This document shows positions 40,725 to 49,862 of a DNA stretch of 64,000 nucleotides, one piece after another. This DNA comes from Streptomyces sp. YIM 121038 (GTDB taxonomy: Bacteria > Actinomycetota > Actinomycetes > Streptomycetales > Streptomycetaceae), in the NCBI RefSeq assembly GCF_006088715.1, contig NZ_CP030771.1:4784001-4848000 (forward strand), read 5' to 3'. Positions within the stretch are counted from its first letter, which is position 1. Every line of letters starts with the position of its first letter. A program made the translations under genes and the position numbers. The notes beneath the pieces were generated by a model. The model was given only the letters and a program-made list of their open reading frames with translations. It ran no database searches and was not told the DNA's origin.

Positions 40725-40881
40725 GGCACCCTTCGGTCGCTGCCCCGGTTGCCGTTCCGGCGCGCACCCCAGGCTCCGTGTGACCTCTTGACTGCGCACT
40801 GTAAGGGTCCTTCTGCCTCTGGACCCCCTTCCTGACCGCCGTACGATGAGAAGGCCCGTTGTCGTACATAGGAGGCAGACC

Positions 40882-42342
40882 GTGTCGGACGCTCTCAACC
40901 CGGAGACCCCGGAAGCTGAGGACGAAGAGCCGATCAAGCAGCGGAAGAACGGCCTGTACCCGGGTGTCTCCGACGAGCTCGCCGAGAACATGAAGTCCGG
41001 CTGGGCCGACACCGAGCTGCGTGACCTGGAGCCGGTCGCCCAGGCCGGGCACACCGCCGCCCGCCGTGCCGCGCTGTCCGCGCGCTTCCCCGGCGAGCGC
41101 CTGGTGATCCCCGCGGGCAACCTGAAGACCCGGTCGAACGACACGGAGTACGCCTTCCGCTCCTCCGTCGAGTACGCGTACCTCACCGGCAACCAGACGG
41201 AGGACGGCGTCCTCGTCCTGGAGCCCACGCGCGACGGCCACCAGGCCACGATCTACCTGCTGCCGCGCTCCGACCGCGAGAACGGCGAGTTCTGGCTCGA
41301 CGGCCAGGGCGAGCTGTGGGTCGGCCGCCGGAACTCGCTGACCGAGGCCGAGAAGCTGTACGGCGTCCCCGCCTCGGACGTGCGCGAGCTGACGGGCCTG
41401 CTGAGCGAGGCCACCGGTCCCGTCCGTGTCGTGCGCGGCTACGACGCCGGGATCGAGGCGGCCCTGACCGACAAGGTCACCGCCGAGCGCGACGAGGAAC
41501 TGCGGGTCTTCCTCTCCGAGCAGCGCCTGGTCAAGGACGAGTTCGAGGTCGGCGAGCTGCAGAAGGCCGTGGACTCCACGGTGCGCGGCTTCGAGGACGT
41601 CGTGAAGGTCCTCGACAAGGCCGAGGCGACGAGCGAGCGCTACATCGAAGGCACGTTCTTCCTGCGCGCCCGCGTCGAGGGCAACGACATCGGCTACGGC
41701 TCCATCTGCGCCGCGGGCCCGCACGCCACCACCCTGCACTGGGTGCGCAACGACGGCGCGGTGCGCTCCGGCGACCTGCTCCTGCTCGACGCGGGCGTGG
41801 AGACGCACACGTACTACACGGCGGACATCACCCGCACGCTGCCGATCAACGGCCGGTTCAGCGAGCTGCAGAAGAAGATCTACGACGCCGTGTACGAGGC
41901 CCAGGAGGCCGGTATCGCGGCGGTGAAGCCGGGCGCGAAGTACCGCGACTTCCACGACGCCGCACAGCGCGTGCTCGCCGAGAAGCTGGTCGAGTGGGGC
42001 CTCGTCGAGGGCCCGGTCGAGCGCGTCCTTGAGCTCGGTCTGCAGCGCCGCTGGACGCTGCACGGCACCGGCCACATGCTCGGCATGGACGTCCACGACT
42101 GCGCCGCCGCGCGCACCGAGACGTACGTGGACGGCACCCTTGAGCCCGGCATGTGCCTGACGGTCGAGCCCGGTCTGTACTTCCAGGCGGACGACCTGAC
42201 CGTGCCGGAGGAGTACCGCGGCATCGGCGTGCGCATCGAGGACGACATCCTCGTCACGGAGGACGGCAACCGGAACCTGTCCGCCGCGCTGCCGCGCCGC
42301 GCGGACGAGGTCGAGGCGTGGATGGCCCAGCTCAAGGGCTGA
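40882..42342 (+). CDS. pepP: Xaa-Pro aminopeptidase (aminopeptidase P)
   Basis: A 486-aa protein from the GTG at 40882, AGGAGG 8 bases upstream. N-terminal creatinase-like domain (~30-220) and pita-bread metallopeptidase (~235-486) with the five metal ligands visible: LLLDAGVETHTYYTADITRT (two Asp), HGTGHMLGMDVHD (His), LTVEPGLY (Glu), GVRIEDDILVT (Glu). Removes N-terminal residues preceding proline. Followed by a strong terminator, so a single-gene unit. Confidence 0.94.
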   Translation: MSDALNPETPEAEDEEPIKQRKNGLYPGVSDELAENMKSGWADTELRDLEPVAQAGHTAARRAALSARFPGERLVIPAGNLKTRSNDTEYAFRSSVEYAYLTGNQTEDGVLVLEPTRDGHQATIYLLPRSDRENGEFWLDGQGELWVGRRNSLTEAEKLYGVPASDVRELTGLLSEATGPVRVVRGYDAGIEAALTDKVTAERDEELRVFLSEQRLVKDEFEVGELQKAVDSTVRGFEDVVKVLDKAEATSERYIEGTFFLRARVEGNDIGYGSICAAGPHATTLHWVRNDGAVRSGDLLLLDAGVETHTYYTADITRTLPINGRFSELQKKIYDAVYEAQEAGIAAVKPGAKYRDFHDAAQRVLAEKLVEWGLVEGPVERVLELGLQRRWTLHGTGHMLGMDVHDCAAARTETYVDGTLEPGMCLTVEPGLYFQADDLTVPEEYRGIGVRIEDDILVTEDGNRNLSAALPRRADEVEAWMAQLKG

Positions 42343-42384
42343 GGTCCGTCCCGCACGGCCGATCGCCCCGCGCACTCGTCCTCG

Positions 42385-42425
42385 AACGCCGGACGGGGCT
42401 GGATTCCCCAGCCCCGCCCGGCGTT
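42385..42425 (+). terminator. Terminator after pepP
   Basis: AACGCCGGACGGGGCTGG (42385-42402) pairs with CCAGCCCCGCCCGGCGTT (42408-42425) with one A-C mismatch, 5-nt loop, followed by TTGCG. 43 bp after the stop. Confidence 0.82.
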
Positions 42426-42575
42426 TTGCGTTCCCTGGCACCGGGTCCAAGTGGCCCATGAACAGGCGTAGGAAACCGCCCGGCGTTCGAGGACGCGCCC
42501 GCAGGCCGGCAGCGACAGTGCCGCCCCGGCTTGGGGGTGCCCCGCAGGGAAGGCAACCTGTCCAGCGCGGCGAGC

Positions 42576-43109
42576 TCAGCCCTGGCGCTCGTCCGTGCCG
42601 GCGACCTTGGCCGTGGCCAGGGCGATCCGGTTCCACGTGTTGATCGTGAAGATCAGGGACAGGACCTGGGCCAGCTCGGCCTCGTCGAAGTGGGCGGCGG
42701 CCTCCGCGTAGACGGCGTCGGGGACGCCCGCGTCGGCGAGGCGGGTGACCGCGTCGGTCAGCGCGAGCGCCGCCTGCTCCTTGGCCGTGAAGAAGTTCCT
42801 GGCCTCGCGCCAGACGGCCACCATGTGCAGCCGGTCCTCGCTCTCGCCCGCCTTGCGCGCGTCGTTGGTGTGCATGTGCAGGCAGTACGCGCAGCCGTTG
42901 AGGTGCGAGGCGCGGATCTGGACCAGCTCGACCAGGGCCGGGTCGAGGCCGTCGCGGGCGGCGGCGTCAAGGCCGATGACGGCCTTGAAGACCTTCGGCG
43001 CGGCCTTGGCGAAGTTGAGGCGGGGAGCCTGGGCGGCGGACTCGGCGACGGCGGGCGCGGTGGCGGTGTCGGTGGCGGCGGGCGCGATGACTGCGGTGTT
43101 GTTCGTCAT
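42576..43109 (-). CDS. AhpD-like carboxymuconolactone decarboxylase family protein
   Basis: A 177-aa protein. The CMD/AhpD core carries ALVELVQIRASHLNGCAYCLHMHTNDAR (redox C-x2-C plus His) and the expected helices after it. An N-terminal Ala/Thr-rich extension of ~35 residues precedes it. Probably a peroxide-detoxifying or thiol-disulphide enzyme. ATG 43109 chosen because a TAGATT -10 element ends 7 nt upstream, which would make a leaderless message; MVM at 43115 is the alternative. Divergent from the MocR regulator by 47 bp. Confidence 0.85.
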   Translation of the reverse strand: MTNNTAVIAPAATDTATAPAVAESAAQAPRLNFAKAAPKVFKAVIGLDAAARDGLDPALVELVQIRASHLNGCAYCLHMHTNDARKAGESEDRLHMVAVWREARNFFTAKEQAALALTDAVTRLADAGVPDAVYAEAAAHFDEAELAQVLSLIFTINTWNRIALATAKVAGTDERQG

Positions 43110-43156
43110 GACCATGAATCTACGAGCCCCAAAGACCTTGGGTAGGGTGCACTTCC
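43110..43156. promoter_or_regulatory. Overlapping divergent leaderless promoters
   Basis: Plus strand: TAGGGT at 43142-43147, ~9 nt before the ATG at 43157. Minus strand: TAGATT ending 7 nt before the ATG at 43109. Only 47 bp separate the two starts, so a regulator bound here would affect both. MocR proteins commonly control a divergent neighbour. Confidence 0.5.
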
Positions 43157-44707
43157 ATGGCGGAATCATGGGTCAATTCGGCGGGGCGCATCGGCGCTGA
43201 CCTGCACCTGGACCTCTCCGGCAGCGGCAGCCGCCGCGCCGCCCTGATCGACGCCCTGCGCGAGGCGGTGCGCTCCGGGCGGCTCGCCCCGGGCACCCGC
43301 CTGCCGCCGTACCGCTCCCTCGCCGCCGACCTCGGGATCGCGCGCAACACCGTCGCCGACGCGTACGCGGAGCTGGTCGCCGAGGGCTGGCTGACCGCCC
43401 GCCAGGGCTCGGGGACGCGGGTCGCCGAGCGGGTCGCACCGCCCCCGCGCATACGTGTCCCCAAGCGCGCCCCCACCGGTGGCGCGCCCCCCGCGCACAA
43501 CCTGGTCCAGGGCCAGCCGGACGCCGGTTCCTTCCCGCGCACGGCCTGGCTCGCCGCCGCCCGACGGGCCCTGACCGCCGCGCCCACCGAGGCGTTCGGG
43601 CCCGGCGACCCGCGCGGCCGGGTCGAGCTGCGGCGCGCCCTCGCCGGTTATCTGGCGCGCTCGCGCGGGGTGCGGACCGACCCGGAGCGGATCGTGGTGT
43701 GCTCCGGCTTCGCGCACGCCCTGCGGCTCCTCTTCGGCACGGGCACCGGCGGAGTGCTGCGCGGCCCCCTCGCCGTGGAGGCCTACGGGCTCGGCTTCCA
43801 CCGCTCCCTGCTCGACACGGCCAAGGTGCGGCCGGTGCCGCTGTCCCTCGACGAACACGGCGCCCGCGTCGAGGAGTTGTCGGACGTCCCCGGCCCGGTC
43901 CGTGGGGTGCTGCTCACGCCCGCGCACCAGTTCCCGACGGGCGGGCCGCTGCACCCCGCGCGCCGCACCGCCGCCGTCGACTGGGCCCGCACGCGCGCGG
44001 GGCTGATCCTGGAGGACGACTACGACGGGGAGTTCCGCTACGACCGCGAGCCCGTCGGCGCCCTCCAGGGGCTCGACCCCGAACGGGTCGTGTACATCGG
44101 CTCGGTGAGCAAGAGCCTGTCCCCGGCCGTGCGGCTCGGCTGGATGGTCCTGCCCGAGCACCTCGTGGACCCCGTCGTCGCCGCCAAGGGCCAACGGGAG
44201 GCGTGGGCCAGCGTCCTCGACCAGCTCACGCTCGCCGAACTCATCGAGTCCGGGCGGTACGACCGCCACGTCCGCCGGATGCGGCAGCACTACCGGCGCC
44301 GCCGCGACCAGCTCGTCGCCGCGCTCGCCGAACGCGCCCCGCACATCACCGTCACCGGCATCGCGGCGGGTCTGCACGCCGTGCTCCAACTGCCGCCCGG
44401 TACCGAGGCGTCCGCCGTGAAGGCCGCCGCATGGCACGGCGTGGGCCTGGAAGGGCTGGCCGACTACCGGCATCCGGAGGCGACGGGGGCGGCTCCCGAC
44501 GGGCTCGTCGTCGGCTACGCGACGCCCTCCGAGCACGCGTACACGGCGGCGATCGACGCCCTGTGCCGGGCGCTGCCGCCCGCCCCCGACCACGGAACGG
44601 ACACGGACGTCCGGACGTCCGGGCGAACGGGCGAACGGACGGGCGGACGGGCAGCCGTCCGGTCGGCCGGACGTGAACGGCGTGTGAAGCCTGGTACCCC
44701 CTTCTGA
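43157..44707 (+). CDS. MocR-type regulator (GntR HTH fused to class-I aminotransferase)
   Basis: A 516-aa protein. Winged HTH ~18-85 (RRAALIDALREAVRSGRLAPGTRLPPYRSLAADLGIARNTVADAYAELVAEGWL), linker, then a fold-type I PLP domain with the Schiff-base Lys in YIGSVSKSLSPAVRLGW. C-terminal ~35 residues are an Arg/Gly/Thr-rich tail from tandem DNA repeats. Binds PLP as effector in characterised family members. Likely regulates itself and the AhpD-like gene. Confidence 0.9.
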   Translation: MAESWVNSAGRIGADLHLDLSGSGSRRAALIDALREAVRSGRLAPGTRLPPYRSLAADLGIARNTVADAYAELVAEGWLTARQGSGTRVAERVAPPPRIRVPKRAPTGGAPPAHNLVQGQPDAGSFPRTAWLAAARRALTAAPTEAFGPGDPRGRVELRRALAGYLARSRGVRTDPERIVVCSGFAHALRLLFGTGTGGVLRGPLAVEAYGLGFHRSLLDTAKVRPVPLSLDEHGARVEELSDVPGPVRGVLLTPAHQFPTGGPLHPARRTAAVDWARTRAGLILEDDYDGEFRYDREPVGALQGLDPERVVYIGSVSKSLSPAVRLGWMVLPEHLVDPVVAAKGQREAWASVLDQLTLAELIESGRYDRHVRRMRQHYRRRRDQLVAALAERAPHITVTGIAAGLHAVLQLPPGTEASAVKAAAWHGVGLEGLADYRHPEATGAAPDGLVVGYATPSEHAYTAAIDALCRALPPAPDHGTDTDVRTSGRTGERTGGRAAVRSAGRERRVKPGTPF

Positions 44708-44809
44708 GCTGCTGAAATAACGACCCGCTGGCGCTGGTTGGGATCTGACACGCCCCTCACGAAGGGACGTGCGCAACAGACCTCATCAACCACGTACGGG
44801 GGAGCAGCG

Positions 44810-45736
44810 ATGACGAACAAGGGCACTGGGGAACGCACGGAACAGTTGACGTTCGCGATCGGCGGCGATCTGCCGGTGCGCCGCATCGGCTACGGCGCGA
44901 TGCGGCTCACGGCGGCGCCCGACCCTGCCGACGGCGAGCCGGGCGCGGGCCACGTGTGGAAGCCGCCGACGGACCGCGCCGCCGCTGCCGCCGTGCTGCG
45001 CAAGGCCGTCGGGCTCGGCGTGAACCTGATCGACACGGCCGACTCGTACATGATCGGCGGTGGCGAGGAGCTGATCGCCGACGCGCTGCACCCCTACGCC
45101 GACGACCTGACGATCGCCACGAAGGTCGGCGTCGTCCGCCCGTCGGCGACCGAGTGGGTGCCGCTCGGGCACCCGGCGTACCTGCGCCAGCAGGCCGAAC
45201 TCAGCCTGCGCCGCCTGCGCGTGGAACGGCTCGACCTGCTCCAGCTGCACCGGCTCGACGACGCCTATCCGCTCGCCGACCAGATCGGCGCCCTCAAGCA
45301 GCTGCGCGACGAGGGCAAGGTGCGGCACATCGGCCTGTCCGAGGTCGGCGTGGAGCAGCTGCGCGAGGCGTCCGCGATCACGCCGATCGCCAGCGTGCAG
45401 AACCTGTACAACCTGGCCGACCGGCAGCACGAGGCCGTCGTCGACTACGCCACCGAGCAGGGCATCGCGTTCCTGCCGTTCTTCCCCGTGGCGATGGGCG
45501 CCCACGCCCGGGCGGGCGGCGTGGTCGCGGAGGTGGCGGCGGAGCTCGGCGCGACCACCGCCCAGACGGCCCTCGCCTGGCTGCTGCGGCGCTCCCCCGT
45601 GATCGTGCCCATCCCCGGCACGACGTCGGTGGGGCACCTGGAGGAGAACGTACGGGCACTGGACGTGGAGCTGTCCGACGAGCAGTTCGCCCGGCTCTCC
45701 GGGGTGGCCGAGTCCTCCGCCGGGGCGTCCGCCTAG
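44810..45736 (+). CDS. Aldo/keto reductase
   Basis: A 308-aa protein; ATG 44810 with GGGGGAG upstream. AKR barrel with catalytic set: NLIDTADSY (Asp, Tyr), TIATKVG (Lys), LLQLHRLD (His). Cofactor-binding end IPGTTSVGHLEENVRAL. Uses NADPH; substrate unknown. Stand-alone, 102 bp after the MocR gene and possibly co-regulated with it. Confidence 0.88.
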   Translation: MTNKGTGERTEQLTFAIGGDLPVRRIGYGAMRLTAAPDPADGEPGAGHVWKPPTDRAAAAAVLRKAVGLGVNLIDTADSYMIGGGEELIADALHPYADDLTIATKVGVVRPSATEWVPLGHPAYLRQQAELSLRRLRVERLDLLQLHRLDDAYPLADQIGALKQLRDEGKVRHIGLSEVGVEQLREASAITPIASVQNLYNLADRQHEAVVDYATEQGIAFLPFFPVAMGAHARAGGVVAEVAAELGATTAQTALAWLLRRSPVIVPIPGTTSVGHLEENVRALDVELSDEQFARLSGVAESSAGASA

Positions 45737-45760
45737 CCTCCGCCGGGCGCTGAGCGCGCG

Positions 45761-46219
45761 TTAGCCCGCGTCCGCCGCCGTGAGTTGGTACAGCTCGGGC
45801 ACGGAGACCTTGATGGGCTCCTGGGTGGTGCGCGCGATCACCACGACGACCGGCTCGTCCGGGTCGGGATGCTCCTCCCGGTGCGGGACGAACGGAGGCA
45901 CGAGCAGGAAGTCGCCGGGGCCCGCCTCGATCCTGACTTCCTGCTCGCCGTCGTGGAAGACGAACACCGGGTGGCCGCTGACCACGTAGACGCCCGCCTC
46001 GGACTCGCCGTGGTGGTGGTTGTCGGTCGAGCTCATCGGCTCGTGCTCCACGAGCCCCATCCACAGCTTCCGGGAGCCGACGGTGCCGCCGCTGAGGGCG
46101 GTGTAGCCGTCGAGCTCTCCGGCGCGGACGTGGTGGACACGGTTGTTCGGCGGCGTGGCCCCGGACGTGGTCCGGGGCGTGGTCTGGGGCGTGGTCTGGG
46201 GCGTGTTCTGCGTGGGCAC
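45761..46219 (-). CDS. Cupin-domain protein
   Basis: A 152-aa protein from the GTG at 46219 with GGAGG 7 bases upstream. A Thr/Pro-rich start generated by a 12-bp tandem repeat (~46160-46205). Single cupin: NHHHGESEAGVYVVSGHPVFVF (His-rich metal motif 1) and GPGDFLLVPPFVPHREEHP (motif 2). Likely binds a metal; could be an enzyme or ligand sensor. Convergent with the aldo/keto reductase. Confidence 0.8.
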   Translation of the reverse strand: MPTQNTPQTTPQTTPRTTSGATPPNNRVHHVRAGELDGYTALSGGTVGSRKLWMGLVEHEPMSSTDNHHHGESEAGVYVVSGHPVFVFHDGEQEVRIEAGPGDFLLVPPFVPHREEHPDPDEPVVVVIARTTQEPIKVSVPELYQLTAADAG

Positions 46220-46357
46220 CGGGTGGCCTCCTGACGTTTCGAGCGCCTTCTGGACTGGCACCAGACTGCGATCGCCCCATCAGGTGCGGCAAATGTTATT
46301 GCCGTAACGGCAAGTTGACCGTACCGCTCCCCTGGTGGGCCGGGGCCTACTAGGGGC

Positions 46358-46885
46358 CTAGGAGCTACCGGGGCCCGAGGCCTGCTGCGCCTCGTCGTAC
46401 GCCTCCCGCGCCGCCGCTATCGCCGGGCGGTGGGCTATCGACCAGTCGGCGAGGGACTTGATGAGGTGGGTCATGCTGTGGCCCATCTCCGTCAGCTCGT
46501 ACTCGACCTGCGGCGGGATCGTCGGGTGCACCGTCCGCTTCACCAGGCCGTCCCGCTCCAGGCGGCGCACCGTCAGCGTGAGCATGCGCTGCGAGATGCC
46601 GCCGTGGATGCGGCGCTGGAGCTCCTTGAACCGCAGTACGCCGCCCGCCAGTTCGACCACGACGTACACCGACCACTTGTCGCCGAGGCGGTCCAGGACG
46701 TCCCGCACCCCGCACTCGTCCTGCGGCGTCTCGCACGCGATCACGGGCTCGCCGACCAGCGCCTTGAGCGCCGCCGCGGGCGCCCGCCCGGAAGGCGACG
46801 GCTCCGCGGGAGCCTCCCCGGAAACCTCGGAAACCCCGGCCGCCGCGGCCTCGGGGGTGGTTACCACCGTGTGCCCCACTGACAT
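46358..46885 (-). CDS. HxlR-family transcriptional regulator
   Basis: A 175-aa protein from ATG 46885 (GGAGG 7 bases upstream). HxlR winged helix ~60-155: CGVRDVLDRLGDKWSVYVVVELAGGVLRFKELQRRIHGGISQRMLTLTVRRLERDGLVKR. The Cys just before VRDVLDRLGDKW matches the redox-sensing Cys of HypR/QorR-type members. A ~50-residue Ala/Pro N-terminal extension is unusual. Divergent from the NmrA-like reductase by 118 bp, the arrangement of QorR and its target. Confidence 0.88.
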   Translation of the reverse strand: MSVGHTVVTTPEAAAAGVSEVSGEAPAEPSPSGRAPAAALKALVGEPVIACETPQDECGVRDVLDRLGDKWSVYVVVELAGGVLRFKELQRRIHGGISQRMLTLTVRRLERDGLVKRTVHPTIPPQVEYELTEMGHSMTHLIKSLADWSIAHRPAIAAAREAYDEAQQASGPGSS

Positions 46886-47003
46886 CAAAGTGCCTCCTTA
46901 CGTGCTCCCCCGCCATCGCTCACGATGGTCACGTACCGAGTGCACAGCACATCTCGCACCGGTCGTCACCCAGTCCAACTGCTCTTCTCGGGGGATCGTT
47001 CCC

Positions 47004-47819
47004 ATGCTGCTCGTCACCGGCGCCACCGGCGCACTCGGCCGGCTCGTCACCGCGAAGCTCGCGGGCCGCGCGGACACGCCCTTCGCCGTCGGCACCCGCA
47101 CCCCCGCGCCCGGTCAGCGCCGCGTCGACTTCGACGACCCGGATTCCCTGGACTTCACCGGCGTGGACACGCTGCTCGTGATCTCCGCGGGCGCCGCCGA
47201 GGACGACGTCGTCATCGCCCGGCACGAGGCCGTCGTCACCGCCGCCGAGAAGTCCGGCGTCGGCCACCTCGTCTACACCAGCCTGAGCGGCGACGGCGAC
47301 CATCTGACGTACGCGCTCGCCCACCGCTGGACCGAGCGCAGACTGCGCCGCTCCTCCCTGAACTGGACGGTGCTGCGCAACGGCCTGTACGCGGAGTTCC
47401 TCGCCGCCGTGGCCGCGCCGGGTCCGGACGGGACGATAGCCGCGCCGCTCGGTGACGGCCGGCTCGCCGCGGTCGCCCGCGAGGACCTGGCCGAGGTCGC
47501 CGTCCGCGTGGCCACGGCCCCCGCCGCCCACGCCGGGCGCACCTACGAGCTCGTCGGCGAAGAGCCCCTCGGCGGCGCCGACTTGGCCGCGGCGACCGGC
47601 GGTTCGTACGAGCCCGGCGGGCTGGAGGCGACCCGCGCCGCGATCACCGCGTCCGGTCAGGCCCTGCCCTTCCAGGTGCCGATGCTGCTCAGCACGTACG
47701 CGTCGATAGCGGGCGGCTTCCTCGACGGCACCTCCATAGCGGACAACGCCCTGCGTGCCCTGCTGGGCCGCGCCCCGCGCTCCGCCCTCGACACCTATGC
47801 GGCGGCGGTCCGGGGCTGA
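47004..47819 (+). CDS. NmrA-like NAD(P)H-dependent reductase (quinone oxidoreductase type)
   Basis: A 271-aa protein with an N-terminal Rossmann motif LLVTGATGALG, then DTLLVISAGAAEDDVVIARHEAVVTAAEKSGVGHLVYTSL. Atypical SDR of the QorB/QOR2 class. ATG 47004 right after GGGGATCG, which is the only ribosome-like site. Likely induced by electrophile or quinone stress through the HxlR regulator next door. Confidence 0.85.
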   Translation: MLLVTGATGALGRLVTAKLAGRADTPFAVGTRTPAPGQRRVDFDDPDSLDFTGVDTLLVISAGAAEDDVVIARHEAVVTAAEKSGVGHLVYTSLSGDGDHLTYALAHRWTERRLRRSSLNWTVLRNGLYAEFLAAVAAPGPDGTIAAPLGDGRLAAVAREDLAEVAVRVATAPAAHAGRTYELVGEEPLGGADLAAATGGSYEPGGLEATRAAITASGQALPFQVPMLLSTYASIAGGFLDGTSIADNALRALLGRAPRSALDTYAAAVRG

Positions 47820-47856
47820 GCCCCGGGGCCCGGCCCTGAAGCCGAGCCCGGGCGGC

Positions 47857-48441
47857 TCACACGGCCGCCAGCGGAGCGCCCTCCCGCCACTTGAGGATCT
47901 TGTCGAAGCTGATCACCGCGCCGCCGTCGCGGCCCGGCCTGTTGCCGAAGTGCACGTCGTCGGCGAGCTCCCGGATGAGGCACAGGCCGCGGCCGCTCTC
48001 GGCGACCTCGGAAGGCGGCGTGGGCGCGGAGGGCGGGGCCTGGGTCCGGGACTGGCGCGAGGCCGGGGCGGCCTGCGTGCCCGCGCGGCGGCGCGTGCGG
48101 CGGCCGCGCCCGGTGCCCCTTCGGCCCTTCGTCCTCGTGGCCGGGGTGTTCGCGGCGCTCATGAAGACCCGGCCCGGCGGCAGTCCTGGGCCGGAGTCGG
48201 CGACCTCGATGCGGCACTTCTCGCCGTCGAGATAGGCGGTGACGCGGTACGCACCCGTCGCGGCACCCGTCGCACCGCCGTGCTCCACCGCGTTCGCACA
48301 GGCCTCGGTGAGCGCGAGAGACAGGTCGTACGAGACGTCCGGGTCCACCCCGGCCGTCTCCATCGTGCCGATGAGCAGGCGCCGCGCGAGCGGGACGCTC
48401 GCGGCTTCGCGCCGCAAATGGAGGGACCACCAGATGCTCAT
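47857..48441 (-). CDS. RsbW-like HATPase with a basic insert in the ATP lid
   Basis: A 194-aa protein. N box LALTEACANAVEHGG, G1 IEVADSGPGLPP, G2 ESGRGLCLIRELADDVHF. Between G1 and G2 there are ~50 extra residues rich in Arg, Thr, Ala and Pro (TRTKGRRGTGRGRRTRRRAGTQ...). The core otherwise resembles SpoIIAB/RsbW serine kinases. The insert falls in the flexible lid and would be positively charged; it may bind nucleic acid or an acidic partner, or be simple-sequence expansion. Confidence 0.83.
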   Translation of the reverse strand: MSIWWSLHLRREAASVPLARRLLIGTMETAGVDPDVSYDLSLALTEACANAVEHGGATGAATGAYRVTAYLDGEKCRIEVADSGPGLPPGRVFMSAANTPATRTKGRRGTGRGRRTRRRAGTQAAPASRQSRTQAPPSAPTPPSEVAESGRGLCLIRELADDVHFGNRPGRDGGAVISFDKILKWREGAPLAAV

Positions 48442-48760
48442 GCTTCAGCCTCCTGGCATGCTCCAGCCCTCTGGCCGCGGCTCGACATACCGATACGTAT
48501 TGCCGCCAGCGCCCCGGGATAAGCGCCCAGTTGACGTGACGCCGCCCATACGGCGGACGCGGCGAGGGCTGTGTCCGGTGTAGCGGGACATACCGCTGCG
48601 CCTACCCGGCACGGCGGTGGTGAATTCCCGGAGCCCTCCCATCAGGCCCTTCCCGGCACTTACGGATCATTTCGGGTGATTCCGTCGCCTTGCGGCATGG
48701 ACGGGAGCTTGCGGACCTGCTGTACGGGGCGGGGCGGCCCAGTGCGATGATGGCCCGGCC
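48442..48760. other. Divergent intergenic region, 319 bp
   Basis: Between the HATPase and the copper-cluster membrane protein. An 8-bp palindrome ATACGTAT at 48493-48500 lies ~55 bp from the HATPase start, and ACATACCG occurs twice (about 48485 and 48588). No CsoR-type ATACCCC...GGGGTAT operator was found. Nothing coding. Confidence 0.4.
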
Positions 48761-49594
48761 ATGACTGCCCCCCACCAGCGCCAGGCGCGCACCGGAGCCG
48801 ATCTCCGGCTGCTGCGGGCCGCGATGTTCGCCGCGGTGTGCCTCGTGCTGTCCGCCGGGGGCCATGTGCTCGCCTCCTGCGCCACCGTCCCGCTGTGGAC
48901 GCTCGGCGCCGGGTTCCTCGCCGTGCTCGTGCTCGCGCTGCCCCTCGCCGGACGGGAGCGGTCGCTCCCCGGCATCGCCGGGGCGCTCGCGGTCGGGCAG
49001 CTCGGGCTGCACGCGCTGTTCGGGCTCGGCCAGCACGGCACGGCCATGGCGGCGGGCGGCACGGGCGGCGGCTCGCTCGTCGAGCGCGCGGCCCGCATCG
49101 TGTGCGGGGCGGGCGGGGCGACCATCACCCCCGTCCAGGCCCGGCAGATCCTGGAGACCGCGGGGCTCGACCCGTCCGGCGGCCACGGCGCGCACGCCCA
49201 CGCCACCGGCGAGGCGGCCGCGCAGTCCGCGATGGTCCCGGGCCCGGCGATGTCCCTCCTGCCGACGCTGCCGATGCTGCTCGCGCACGTACTCGCGGCG
49301 GTGGCCGCGGGCTGGCTGCTGCGCCGCGGCGACGTGGCGCTCATGCGGCTCGTCCGGCTCTCCGCCCAGGGGGCACAGGGGGTGGCGCAAGGAGCGCTCA
49401 TGCGTTCACTGCGCGCCGCCCTCACTCTGGTGCGCGCGCTGCGCGCCGGGCTCCCCGGCGCGGCAGAGCCGGCCTCCGGTCCGGCGCGCGCGGCCCGTGC
49501 CCTCGTACCGCCGAAGCTCCGGGCGGCCGCGCTCCAGCACACGGTGATCCGGCGCGGCCCGCCCGCGCCCGCCGTGTTCTCGCTCGCCGCCTGA
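48761..49594 (+). CDS. Integral membrane protein at the head of the copper cluster
   Basis: A 277-aa protein. Three N-terminal spans (AAMFAAVCLVLSAGGHVLA, LWTLGAGFLAVLVLALPLAG, GIAGALAVGQLGLHALFGLG) and one central (LLPTLPMLLAHVLAAVAAGWLLRRG). Between them is a His-rich loop (GGHGAHAHA) that could bind metal. Frequently found beside ycnI/sco genes in Streptomyces, to my recollection. No recognised family beyond that. Confidence 0.72.
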   Translation: MTAPHQRQARTGADLRLLRAAMFAAVCLVLSAGGHVLASCATVPLWTLGAGFLAVLVLALPLAGRERSLPGIAGALAVGQLGLHALFGLGQHGTAMAAGGTGGGSLVERAARIVCGAGGATITPVQARQILETAGLDPSGGHGAHAHATGEAAAQSAMVPGPAMSLLPTLPMLLAHVLAAVAAGWLLRRGDVALMRLVRLSAQGAQGVAQGALMRSLRAALTLVRALRAGLPGAAEPASGPARAARALVPPKLRAAALQHTVIRRGPPAPAVFSLAA

Positions 49595-49862
49595 CGCGGC
49601 CCGCTCCACGCGACACCGACGCGTACGCGCACGCAGTGACGTACGACGTACCGAGTGACGCACCGGCGTACGGACGTACTGCTGTCGGAGGGGTGCCGCT
49701 CGGCGCGCCCGCACGGGTGCGCGGCCAGTCGGCCCGCCGCACCGCGTCCCTTCCGCACACCTCACGTACGCACGGCCGTGCCTCCGCTCGTCGGGGGTCC
49801 CACGGGTCCCGCCACGACGGCCCGGCCGCCGCGCACTCCTGCCGAGACTGGAGCATTCCGCG

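Noticed and set aside
41316..42032. Alternative-frame proteins inside pepP and many other genes
   Set aside because: Arg/Pro/Ala-rich shadow frames typical of GC-rich DNA, with no independent starts or motifs.
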